Assembly: GCA_030040595.1 (NCBI GenBank)
Contig: JASHTL010000037.1
Span: 1-5,136, forward strand
Length of the DNA: 5,136 bases
DNA from: Microcaldota archaeon
GTDB taxonomy: Archaea > Micrarchaeota > Micrarchaeia > Micrarchaeales > CABMGC01
Direction: 5' to 3'
Shown piece by piece: positions 1 through 4,545 of the stretch. Position numbers and translations under genes: made by a program. The notes beneath the pieces were generated by a model. It made no database searches, was not told where the DNA came from, and worked only from the letters and a program-made list of their open reading frames with translations. Every line of letters begins with the position of its first letter. Within the stretch, counting starts at the first letter, position 1.

Positions 1-315
1 GCTTGCATAGGATGCTCCGCTCATCATGTTCTTTATTAGTTCCTCATGGCCCGGGACATCTATGAATTCGAATGCGGCATTCTTGTATTTTATCTGCGCC
101 CTAGTGGTGTCTATGGTCATCTCGTTTTCCCGCTCTTCTTGGAAGCTATCAAGGATATATCCGGGTTCAAATTTCCTTCCCAGCTGCTTGCTCGTCCTCT
201 CCGCTTCCTTTATCCGCTGCTCTGTAACAGACTTGGTGGCTATAAGCATGCTCCCCACCAATGTAGACTTGCCATGGTCCTTATGGCCCAGCAGTGTTAT
301 CCTATTTATCAACAT
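1..315 (-). CDS. cysN: Sulfate adenylyltransferase large subunit, CysN-like GTPase (partial, N-terminus only)
   Basis: This encodes the first 105 residues of an EF-1A-type translational GTPase; the rest lies beyond the left edge. Visible motifs are the P-loop GHKDHGKST (residues 10-18), the switch I motif TIDT (67-70) and the G3 motif DVPGH (86-90). The spacing, with an ERE segment just before TIDT, fits both EF-1A and CysN. CysN is favoured because the gene sits 10 bases after cysD, its usual partner. In that family CysN hydrolyses GTP to drive APS synthesis by CysD. The ATG at 313-315 is chosen because it lies just before the P-loop and there is no in-frame start further up before the cysD stop. 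No strong ribosome site is visible, so translational coupling to cysD is likely. Departures from the usual signatures are Lys for Val in GHVDHGKST and Glu-Met for Gly-Ile before TID. A full EF-1A paralogue is less likely but cannot be excluded from this fragment. Confidence 0.82.
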   Translation of the reverse strand, partial: MLINRITLLGHKDHGKSTLVGSMLIATKSVTEQRIKEAERTSKQLGRKFEPGYILDSFQEERENEMTIDTTRAQIKYKNAAFEFIDVPGHEELIKNMMSGASYAS

Positions 316-325
316 GTCAATCCCA

Positions 326-1114
326 TTACATGTATCCGAGGCTTCTTAGTCGCTCCATAACGTAAGCCTTCTCCTTGTCCTGGTCACGTCCACTTCTCTC
401 TTCGGTGTCAGTGGTCTCAAGTTCTCCAATTATGTCGTCGATAGACTTTGCATTGGATCTTACTCTTGAGGTACAGTGAGTGCAGCCGAGGCTTCTGTAT
501 CTGTACCCGTTTCTAGAGAAGTAAAGGGTGTTTATAGGAACCTTTTCCCTCTTGGCATACGTCCATACGTCAATCTCATTCCAGTCAAGCAACGGATGTA
601 CTCTTACATGCCCTTTTGTGTCTCCTTTTGAAGCATAGTCATCCCACATCTCTGCTCGCTGGTTCTTATAGTCCCACTTGAAGTTAGTATCTCTAGGCGA
701 GACGTACCTCTCCTTTGCCCGTATTCCGTGCTCGTCCCTTCTTATCGAAACTATCAGTGCGTCGAAGCCGCGTTCAGCCATGAGCTTTTTCAGGGCAACC
801 GTCTTGTTCTCACCGCAGCAGGCGAATCCAGACATCTCGGGTTTTATCTCGCTCTTCGCCACTATCAGGTCGAGATTCCATTTCTTTGTCAGGTATTCCC
901 TGAAAGCGTATGTCTCCGGAAAGTCAATGCCATTGTCTATGTGAATTACAGGGAACGGTACCTTTCCAAGGAACGCCTTCCTTGCCAGTGCAAGCATGGT
1001 CGTGCTGTCCTTGCCCATGCTCCAGAGCGCTGCGACGTTCTTGAACTTTGACTTTGCCTCGCGCATTATGAAAATGCTCCTTTCCTCCAATTCGTCCAGG
1101 TCTTGCTTTATCAT
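326..1114 (-). CDS. cysD: Sulfate adenylyltransferase small subunit CysD (PP-loop ATP sulfurylase)
   Basis: This is a 262-residue PP-loop protein of the PAPS-reductase/CysD superfamily. CysD forms APS and pyrophosphate from ATP and sulfate, with energy from the CysN GTPase. The PP-loop is WSMGKDST (residues 31-38), followed by an ARKAF segment typical of CysD. Other family landmarks are IRRDEHGIRAKERY (124-137), RVHPLLDWNEIDVW (171-184), RYRSLGC (205-211), and the tail TEERSGRDQD...MERLRSLGYM, which matches the CysD ending rather than that of PAPS reductase (CysH). Cysteines at 99-100 and a CxxC at 211-214 recall the CysD branch found in anaerobic bacteria and archaea. The ATG at 1112-1114 lies 4 bases after the preceding stop, and the protein start (LDELEERSIFIMREA) matches the family's N-terminus. 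It is slightly shorter than the roughly 300-residue enterobacterial form. The immediate downstream cysN-like gene supports the call. Sulfate assimilation versus sulfation of a cell component cannot be decided here. Confidence 0.9.
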   Translation of the reverse strand: MIKQDLDELEERSIFIMREAKSKFKNVAALWSMGKDSTTMLALARKAFLGKVPFPVIHIDNGIDFPETYAFREYLTKKWNLDLIVAKSEIKPEMSGFACCGENKTVALKKLMAERGFDALIVSIRRDEHGIRAKERYVSPRDTNFKWDYKNQRAEMWDDYASKGDTKGHVRVHPLLDWNEIDVWTYAKREKVPINTLYFSRNGYRYRSLGCTHCTSRVRSNAKSIDDIIGELETTDTEERSGRDQDKEKAYVMERLRSLGYM

Positions 1115-1118
1115 ATCG

Positions 1119-1406
1119 TCACTTGTTTATGTTCAGAAGACCCTTGAGGAATATTGTTGTCCCTTCGACCTTCCTGCCTTTTTCCATGAATACGGGTACT
1201 TTTGCAATCTTCTTCTCCTTTCCGTCGTACAGTTCTGCGTATGCCTCTCTCAGGTCATCCTTCTTCGCGAGCTTGCCCTTTGCGAATACGACATTGTAGT
1301 ACTTTGCCCCACTCCTCTTGAGTATGCCGCTGAAACTCTTCCAGTTCTTCTCGCTGGGTTCCTCCCATAGCCTCTCTGCTATCTCCTTAAGCTGATCCTT
1401 TGCCAT
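1119..1406 (-). CDS. Unrecognised small basic protein (95 residues) in the cysDN unit
   Basis: I do not recognise this family. The protein is 95 residues, very lysine-rich (18 Lys), without cysteine, signal peptide or membrane segment, so it is probably a soluble, possibly nucleic-acid- or anion-binding protein. The N-terminal third (residues 1-30) looks helical. The rest alternates short beta-like stretches (YYNVVFA, 36-42; AKVPVFM, 68-74; TTIFLKGLL, 83-91) with charged turns. The ATG at 1404-1406 has a good archaeal ribosome site, GTGAT, ending about 3-4 bases upstream. It starts 11 bases after the ribbon-helix-helix gene and ends 4 bases before cysD, so it is almost certainly translated as part of the operon. 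A role with CysDN, as an accessory or regulatory subunit, is inference from position only. Confidence 0.75.
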   Translation of the reverse strand: MAKDQLKEIAERLWEEPSEKNWKSFSGILKRSGAKYYNVVFAKGKLAKKDDLREAYAELYDGKEKKIAKVPVFMEKGRKVEGTTIFLKGLLNINK

Positions 1407-1410
1407 AGTA

Positions 1411-1415
1411 TCACG
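1411..1415 (-). promoter_or_regulatory. Shine-Dalgarno site of the 95-residue gene
   Basis: On the minus strand the 11-base gap reads CCCGTGATACT before ATG. GTGAT is complementary to the archaeal 16S rRNA 3' end (AUCACC) and sits 3-4 bases from the start codon. It supports the ATG at 1404-1406 as the true start. Confidence 0.6.
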
Positions 1416-1417
1416 GG

Positions 1418-1636
1418 TTATGCGTATCCGAGCGCCTTAAGCTTCTCGATTACGCTTCCTTTCTCCCCTTTCTTGCTGCTATCGAGTTCCGCCATGGTCT
1501 CTCTCAGAACGTATGTAACGTAATCCGAGACCGAGGAGAAACCGGTGGGTTCTATCTTCTTCTTTATCTTGTTGAAGAGAGGCTGAGGTATTGTTATCGT
1601 AGTATATTTTCGCGGTGCGCTTTTGTTGCCTGCCAT
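1418..1636 (-). CDS. Ribbon-helix-helix (CopG/Arc-like) DNA-binding protein, probable operon autoregulator
   Basis: This 72-residue protein has the layout of a ribbon-helix-helix repressor. It has a basic N-terminal arm (residues 1-10), one beta strand (KYTTITIP, 10-17) that would pair with a second subunit and enter the DNA major groove, helix 1 (PLFNKIKKKIE, 19-29), a GFSSVSDYV turn (32-40) and helix 2 (DYVTYVLRETMAEL, 38-51). A charged linker follows, with a final VIEKLKALGYA segment that is common at the end of archaeal proteins of this type. The ATG at 1634-1636 directly precedes the basic arm. It is the first gene of the unit ending in cysD and cysN. A perfect 30-bp inverted repeat and a half-similar copy lie just upstream, so it plausibly represses its own operon. 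An antitoxin role is less likely because the next gene does not look like a known toxin. Confidence 0.8.
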   Translation of the reverse strand: MAGNKSAPRKYTTITIPQPLFNKIKKKIEPTGFSSVSDYVTYVLRETMAELDSSKKGEKGSVIEKLKALGYA

Positions 1637-1675
1637 GTTACCACATATATTATAATGTTACAACATTATAATATA
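1635..1675. promoter_or_regulatory. Probable operator: two copies of ATGTTACMACAT 20 bp apart
   Basis: A perfect inverted repeat has 14-bp arms at 1646-1659 and 1662-1675 around the 2-bp centre AC. Its core ATGTTACAACAT (1655-1666) recurs as ATGTTACCACAT at 1635-1646, one base different and overlapping the start codon of the ribbon-helix-helix gene. The 20-bp period places both cores on nearly the same face of the helix, as expected for cooperative binding of dimeric ribbon-helix-helix proteins. The site covers the expected transcription start and the translation start. Binding by the adjacent gene product is inference. Confidence 0.65.
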
Positions 1676-1679
1676 CATT

Positions 1680-1696
1680 AAGGTATATATACCTTT
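1680..1696 (-). promoter_or_regulatory. TATA box/BRE of the ribbon-helix-helix-cysDN operon
   Basis: On the minus strand this reads AAAGG followed by TATATATACCTT; 1680-1695 is a perfect 16-bp palindrome. The TATA element is centred near 1688. That predicts transcription starting around 1660-1665, inside the 30-bp inverted repeat and about 25 bases before the ATG. It is the strongest TATA-like element in the 96-bp gap after dnaG. Because the palindrome is symmetric it could in principle fire both ways, but no plus-strand gene follows it. Confidence 0.6.
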
Positions 1697-1732
1697 CTAT
1701 AAGGCCGGCTCTTTCCCCAACTCAGATAGCGC

Positions 1733-3145
1733 TTAGAGTACTCCCTGCTCCTTCGTGTAGAGTATTATGTCCTTTTCCTTCCTCTGGAACGGGTTTGCTC
1801 TGTTGCCGTATATGGCCTTTATGCCCTTCTGCAGGGCCAGCTCTACCAGCCTCTGCGTTATTACGCCGTCAAGCACTATCGCGTATGCACCTTCCGAGTC
1901 CTGCACTTCCATCAGCAGTTCCCTTATCGGCACCTCCTTGATCACGTTGCCTGTAGTGTCGTAGATCCTGCTTCTGAGCGTGCCGGAGAGCTCGTTAAGG
2001 CCTGTTGAGAGCTGTGTGAGCACAACAGTCTGCAATGCAGGTTCAGTTGTCTGCTGTTGCTGTGCTCCTTGTCTGGGAATGCCCTGCGGCTCTATGGCAG
2101 GTATGCCTTCCGGATCAGACTGAGCCAATGGCTTTATTGCGTCGGGCGCAGGCTTGAGCGTTGATTCCCTGGGCTGCTGCGGCTCCCTGAGCTGTGATGG
2201 CGGCCTTATTCCCGTCTGCTGTTGCGGTTGCTGTTGCTGCGGAGCAGGCCTCTGCTGCTGTGGCTGCTGCATCTGCTGCGACTGCTGTTGCTGCCTCTGC
2301 CGCCTCATCCGCTCGTCTGATGCGGCCTGATCCACAGGGGTTCTTGACCTCATCGACTTTATGATCTCTTTTCTCGTAAGATCCTCGACCTCCTTTCCGT
2401 CAGGAGCCTTTGTCACGTAGTCGATCTCAGCGGCGTTCATGAGCGACCTTATGATCAGGTCTCCGCCCCTGTCGCCGTCTGCGAATATCGTTGACTCCTT
2501 CTGGTTGCACAGGTCTATGATCGTCTTCGGTATGTTGTTTGTGGCTCCTCCAACCGCAATGGCGTTGGTTATGTCGTTCCTCAGCAGGTTGAGCACATCA
2601 GCCCTGCCCTCGACTATGATCACTTCCTCGCTCTTGCCCACGTCCGGCCCTGCAGGCAGCTTCTCAGGCCCGTATGCTGAGATCTCGCTCGCCCTAACGT
2701 CAGACTGCACAAGCTCTGAGATCTCGCGGCTGTCAGGTATCTCCGTATTAAGCAGTATTTTCACTAGATCCTTGGCCCTGGCAAGTATCTTGCGCCTCTT
2801 CTCGGAGCGCGTATCTTCTACCTTCTTTATCCCGAACTGGGCCTCATACGGTCCTACCCTGTCCACGGCCTCGACAGCTGCTGCGAGTATGCACGTCTCT
2901 ATCCTGTCAAGCGATGCAGGCAGATAGAGCTTGCCATGGGTCCTGTTCCCCTGCGGCTGCAGTTCTATCTCTATCCTGCCTATCTTGCCGTTCTTCTGCA
3001 ACTCCCTCAGGTCCAGCTCGTTGCCAAGAAGACCCTCAGTCTGCCCGAAGACCGCGCCTATTATGTCAGGCTTGTCCACCATGCCGTCTATTGTGAATTC
3101 AGCTTCTACCATGTACTTTACGATTTCCAGATAAGTTTTTGCCAT
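1733..3145 (-). CDS. dnaG: Archaeal DnaG (Toprim primase/exosome-associated protein) with Gln-rich linker
   Basis: This is a 470-residue archaeal-type DnaG. Residues 1-165 form the conserved archaeal N-terminal domain (AEFTIDGMVDKPDIIGAVFG, 15-34; QTEGLLG, 35-41). The Toprim domain spans about 172-265, with the catalytic glutamate in IIVEGRAD (E179) and the metal-binding DxD in FADGDRGGD (D223, D225). A linker rich in Gln and Pro (about 278-366) is followed by a C-terminal domain (about 370-470) ending NPFQRKEKDIILYTK. Archaeal DnaG has been shown to synthesise RNA primers in vitro and to associate with the RNA exosome, helping it handle A-rich RNA; which role dominates here is unknown. The ATG at 3143-3145 directly abuts the stop of the upstream small Toprim gene, so the two are probably translated from one mRNA. 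The long Gln run is unusual; the conserved domains are intact. Confidence 0.96.
   Translation of the reverse strand: MAKTYLEIVKYMVEAEFTIDGMVDKPDIIGAVFGQTEGLLGNELDLRELQKNGKIGRIEIELQPQGNRTHGKLYLPASLDRIETCILAAAVEAVDRVGPYEAQFGIKKVEDTRSEKRRKILARAKDLVKILLNTEIPDSREISELVQSDVRASEISAYGPEKLPAGPDVGKSEEVIIVEGRADVLNLLRNDITNAIAVGGATNNIPKTIIDLCNQKESTIFADGDRGGDLIIRSLMNAAEIDYVTKAPDGKEVEDLTRKEIIKSMRSRTPVDQAASDERMRRQRQQQQSQQMQQPQQQRPAPQQQQPQQQTGIRPPSQLREPQQPRESTLKPAPDAIKPLAQSDPEGIPAIEPQGIPRQGAQQQQTTEPALQTVVLTQLSTGLNELSGTLRSRIYDTTGNVIKEVPIRELLMEVQDSEGAYAIVLDGVITQRLVELALQKGIKAIYGNRANPFQRKEKDIILYTKEQGVL
2216..2314 (-). repeat. Low-complexity CAG/CAA-type tract encoding the DnaG Gln/Pro linker
   Basis: On the plus strand this region is dense in CTG, TTG and TGC triplets, encoding residues about 278-310 of DnaG, mostly Gln with Pro. 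CAG and CAA codons are mixed rather than pure, so it has been kept as protein sequence or has decayed since expansion. A shorter Gln stretch lies at about residues 362-365 (2051-2062). Confidence 0.8.
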
Positions 3146-3520
3146 CTATACCACTTCTATGAGTTCCTTTGCAGGACCGCAGATCTGCTCCACGGACCTC
3201 GCATTAAGCATCTTTAGCATCGACCTCGGAAGGTCGACATTTATCGTGTAGCCCTTGTACTCGGAGAGAAGCTTTGAGATCAGCTTTGTGGCCTTCTCCT
3301 CGCCGCCCTTGTCCAGGTCCATTGCCAGGTATACCGTCTTCTTGTAGTCCGGGACGAGGTTTCCCTTTTCTATGGAAGTGTATACGACAGAGTCCACGCC
3401 AAGTTCTTCCAAGGCTTTCTTGTCGTGCTTTCCTTCGACGATTACTGTACCGTTCGCAAGGGAGCCTAGAATCTTGACCAGACGCTCACGCGCTCTCTCC
3501 TCCTTGGCCCGCTTCTGCAC
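3146..3520 (-). CDS. Small stand-alone Toprim-domain protein
   Basis: This 124-residue protein consists of a basic helical N-terminus (residues 1-18, KRAKEERARERLVKIL) and one Toprim domain. The catalytic glutamate is in VIVEGKHDKKAL (E29) and the metal-binding pair is in AMDLDKGGEE (D68, D70). It resembles the small archaeal/RNase M5-like Toprim proteins of unknown function (UPF0292-type), which lack any polymerase or nuclease partner domain. The start is a GTG at 3518-3520. The frame closes at a TAA three codons upstream and holds no ATG, and the ATG at 3523-3525 is out of frame. Its TAG stop directly abuts the dnaG ATG, giving two Toprim proteins in one probable operon. That position suggests a role in nucleic-acid processing with DnaG, which is inference. 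Confidence 0.88.
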   Translation of the reverse strand: MQKRAKEERARERLVKILGSLANGTVIVEGKHDKKALEELGVDSVVYTSIEKGNLVPDYKKTVYLAMDLDKGGEEKATKLISKLLSEYKGYTINVDLPRSMLKMLNARSVEQICGPAKELIEVV

Positions 3521-3526
3521 ACCATC

Positions 3527-3655
3527 AACTTAGGATAAGTTGCACTCTAGACTAGCCTTTCCTTCTCTCTTTCTCCTGTGGCAGACCTTAATATACAAAT
3601 AAGCATGACACGCTACCTTATATTCTAATCTAGATGCACTTTATCCTGATAAGTT
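3527..3655. repeat. Long imperfect inverted repeat between toprim-dnaG and hjc
   Basis: The arms are 3527-3554 and 3626-3655. Read inward, both carry AACTT, AGGATAA, TGCA, TCTAGA and TA in the same order. The arms differ by three substitutions, a 3-base insertion (3648-3650) and one single-base insertion in the left arm. The spacer is 71 bp and includes a 22-base pyrimidine tract (3556-3577). The repeat starts 7 bases upstream of the Toprim GTG. It may be paired operator sites, or a small non-autonomous mobile element (MITE) remnant; no clear target-site duplication was seen. Confidence 0.65.
3588..3596 (-). promoter_or_regulatory. Candidate TATA box for the toprim-dnaG operon
   Basis: On the minus strand this reads GTATATTAA, about 72 bases before the Toprim GTG. 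It predicts a transcript starting near 3566 with a purine-rich leader. The same 9-mer recurs at 3669-3677, where the minus-strand flank (AAAAA upstream) is a better BRE, so the distal copy is a real alternative giving a leader of about 125 bases. Confidence 0.35.
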
Positions 3656-3668
3656 ATGGATGCAAAGA

Positions 3669-3677
3669 TTAATATAC
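3669..3677. promoter_or_regulatory. TATA-like element, orientation uncertain
   Basis: TTAATATAC on the plus strand is preceded by GCAAAG, a fair BRE, and would start a transcript near 3698 towards hjc. On the minus strand it is GTATATTAA preceded by AAAAA and would serve the toprim-dnaG side. The sequence does not decide between them; both may be used. Confidence 0.35.
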
Positions 3678-3686
3678 TTTTTATGC

Positions 3687-3726
3687 AACCCGTAGAGAGA
3701 TAGGCGGGAAAGCCTCAGTTACGGTT
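3687..3726 (+). other. Potential structured element (hairpin) upstream of hjc
   Basis: An outer stem CCGTA/TACGG (3690-3694 with 3720-3724) can extend to AA/TT if one C is bulged. An inner stem AGGC/GCCT (3702-3705 with 3712-3715) closes a GGGAAA loop. Between them is an asymmetric internal loop (GAGAGAT opposite CAGT). It matches no riboswitch, tRNA or C/D box RNA that I can recognise. It could be a leader structure, a small RNA or a DNA-level site. Confidence 0.3.
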
Positions 3727-3731
3727 ATATT
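3724..3731 (+). promoter_or_regulatory. Candidate hjc-proximal TATA box
   Basis: GTTATATT is centred about 34 bases before the hjc ATG. The expected start would be near 3753, giving a very short or leaderless mRNA, which suits the lack of a clear ribosome site before hjc. The upstream BRE is weak. Confidence 0.35.
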
Positions 3732-3761
3732 CATGCAGTGTAAAGGGTAATTGGCGACTTT

Positions 3762-4205
3762 ATGCACAGGTATGTCAAGGGCGCAAGGAGCGAGAGGGAG
3801 CTGCTGAACACATTCTACGGTCTCGGTTACTCAGTAATCCGTAGCGCCGGCAGCGGCGTGAACGCGCTGGGACCCGATATAATAGCGCTCAAGGACAAGG
3901 ACGCGATATGCATCGAGTGCAAGGCCTGGGACCGCGGGAGCCTGAGCCTTGATCCCGAGCAGTTCACGAAGCTGCTCGAGTGGGAGAAGAACACCTCATT
4001 TCCTACGTTCGTGGCGTGGCGGATGAACGGCAAGGGCTGGTACTTTGTAAGGCTTGACGAGTTCAAGAAGAACGAGAAGAACTACAGCGTGACAATGAGG
4101 AGGACCATTGAGATAAACAGGCGCATAGAGAGCGTGCTGGCTCCTGGAAGCACACCAGTTGTTCCGCGCATGGCCAGCCTCGATGCGACTCCTGGCATCG
4201 CCTGA
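3762..4205 (+). CDS. hjc: Holliday junction resolvase Hjc
   Basis: This 147-residue protein is an archaeal Hjc, a dimeric structure-specific endonuclease that cuts four-way DNA junctions made by homologous recombination. The restriction-enzyme-like active site is complete: KGARSEREL at the N-terminus (E11), RSAGSG (27-32), PDIIA (D39) and CIECK (E52, K54). These line up with E9, D33, E46 and K48 of the Pyrococcus enzyme. The C-terminal part (WYFVRLDEF, 93-101) matches the family fold. About 20 residues at the end (128-147, rich in Pro, Ala and Ser) extend past the usual domain. The ATG at 3762-3764 is chosen because the conserved domain begins at residue 2-6 (HRYVKG). The gene is divergent from toprim-dnaG across a 241-bp intergenic region and, by eye, is the most G+C-rich gene in the window. 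Confidence 0.95.
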   Translation: MHRYVKGARSERELLNTFYGLGYSVIRSAGSGVNALGPDIIALKDKDAICIECKAWDRGSLSLDPEQFTKLLEWEKNTSFPTFVAWRMNGKGWYFVRLDEFKKNEKNYSVTMRRTIEINRRIESVLAPGSTPVVPRMASLDATPGIA

Positions 4206-4223
4206 CCTTAGCTTTCAGATACC

Positions 4224-4257
4224 TTTAAAAGCGTCCTTTGGCATTTATCTCTGTGAT
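4224..4257 (+). promoter_or_regulatory. Promoter and ribosome site of the BofA-like gene
   Basis: A TATA-like TTTAAAA (4224-4230) lies about 34 bases before the ATG at 4261, so the mRNA would begin near 4252. The short leader contains GTGAT (4253-4257), a good archaeal Shine-Dalgarno site 3 bases from the ATG. Together they fix the start at 4261 rather than at the in-frame ATG 4159 inside hjc. Confidence 0.55.
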
Positions 4258-4260
4258 ACC

Positions 4261-4545
4261 ATGGTTCTGGACCTGAGCTCAGGCATAGTCTCCACGATTC
4301 TCATCATAATAGGCATCTTTCTCGTGGTCTTCATAGTCTTCAAGCTCGGCAAGGTCATCCTGGGCCTCATAGTAAACATAATCCTCGGGTTCATAGCGAT
4401 ATTGCTGCTTAACGCGATCTTCAACATCGGAATCCCGTGGAACTGGCTTGTGGTAGTGATAACCGCAGTACTAGGCCTTCCGGGAGTGCTTCTTGTAGTG
4501 ATACTGAAGTTCCTCGGGATAATGCTACTCGGCCTTCTTGTCTGA
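4261..4545 (+). CDS. BofA-family (pro-sigmaK processing inhibitor-like) integral membrane protein
   Basis: This 94-residue, almost entirely hydrophobic protein has three likely membrane segments: about residues 8-28, 31-54 and 62-93. The C-terminal half (LLLNAIFNIGIPWNWLVVVITAVLGLPGVLLVVILK, about 48-83) carries the BofA pattern of N-x-I-P followed by a segment with LGLPG and VILK. In Bacillus, BofA inhibits the intramembrane protease SpoIVFB during sporulation. Archaeal members exist without sporulation or sigma factors, so the role here is unknown; control of a site-2-type protease would be one inference. It follows hjc by 55 bases with its own promoter and ribosome site. Its TGA stop abuts the stop of the convergent gene. 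Confidence 0.8.
   Translation: MVLDLSSGIVSTILIIIGIFLVVFIVFKLGKVILGLIVNIILGFIAILLLNAIFNIGIPWNWLVVVITAVLGLPGVLLVVILKFLGIMLLGLLV

Noticed and set aside
26..360. Plus-strand open frames of 104-107 residues
   Set aside because: They lie antisense to the cysN start, whose P-loop and G3 motifs are unmistakable; the translations show no family motif.
678..1370. Plus-strand open frames of 88-124 residues opposite cysD and the 95-residue gene
   Set aside because: They are shadows of genes with clear motifs or ribosome sites; no start signal or recognisable domain.
1406..1418. Toxin-antitoxin pair made of the ribbon-helix-helix protein and the 95-residue protein
   Set aside because: The order and spacing would fit, but the second protein lacks any recognisable RelE, PIN, MazF or similar signature and is linked to cysD; not supported.
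326..1450. Similar C-termini of CysD (LRSLGYM) and the ribbon-helix-helix protein (LKALGYA)
   Set aside because: The CysD ending is a feature of its own family and such endings are common in archaeal ribbon-helix-helix proteins, so it is most likely coincidence rather than shared ancestry.
2439..2927. 162-residue plus-strand open frame inside dnaG
   Set aside because: It is antisense to the highly conserved Toprim region, Ser/Leu-rich as expected from the opposite strand of a G+C-biased gene, and has no promoter.
3680..3745. tRNA or C/D box small RNA upstream of hjc
   Set aside because: There is no T-loop GGTTCGAATCC-type motif or cloverleaf, and no C box paired with a D box at proper spacing on either strand.
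3521..3761. Replication origin between the primase and resolvase genes
   Set aside because: The inverted repeat and AT-rich blocks are suggestive, but no origin recognition box pattern or orc1/cdc6 gene is visible.
4159..4260. Upstream ATG extending the BofA-like protein to 128 residues
   Set aside because: The extension overlaps the hjc end, while a TATA element and GTGAT site sit just before the ATG at 4261, where the hydrophobic protein begins.
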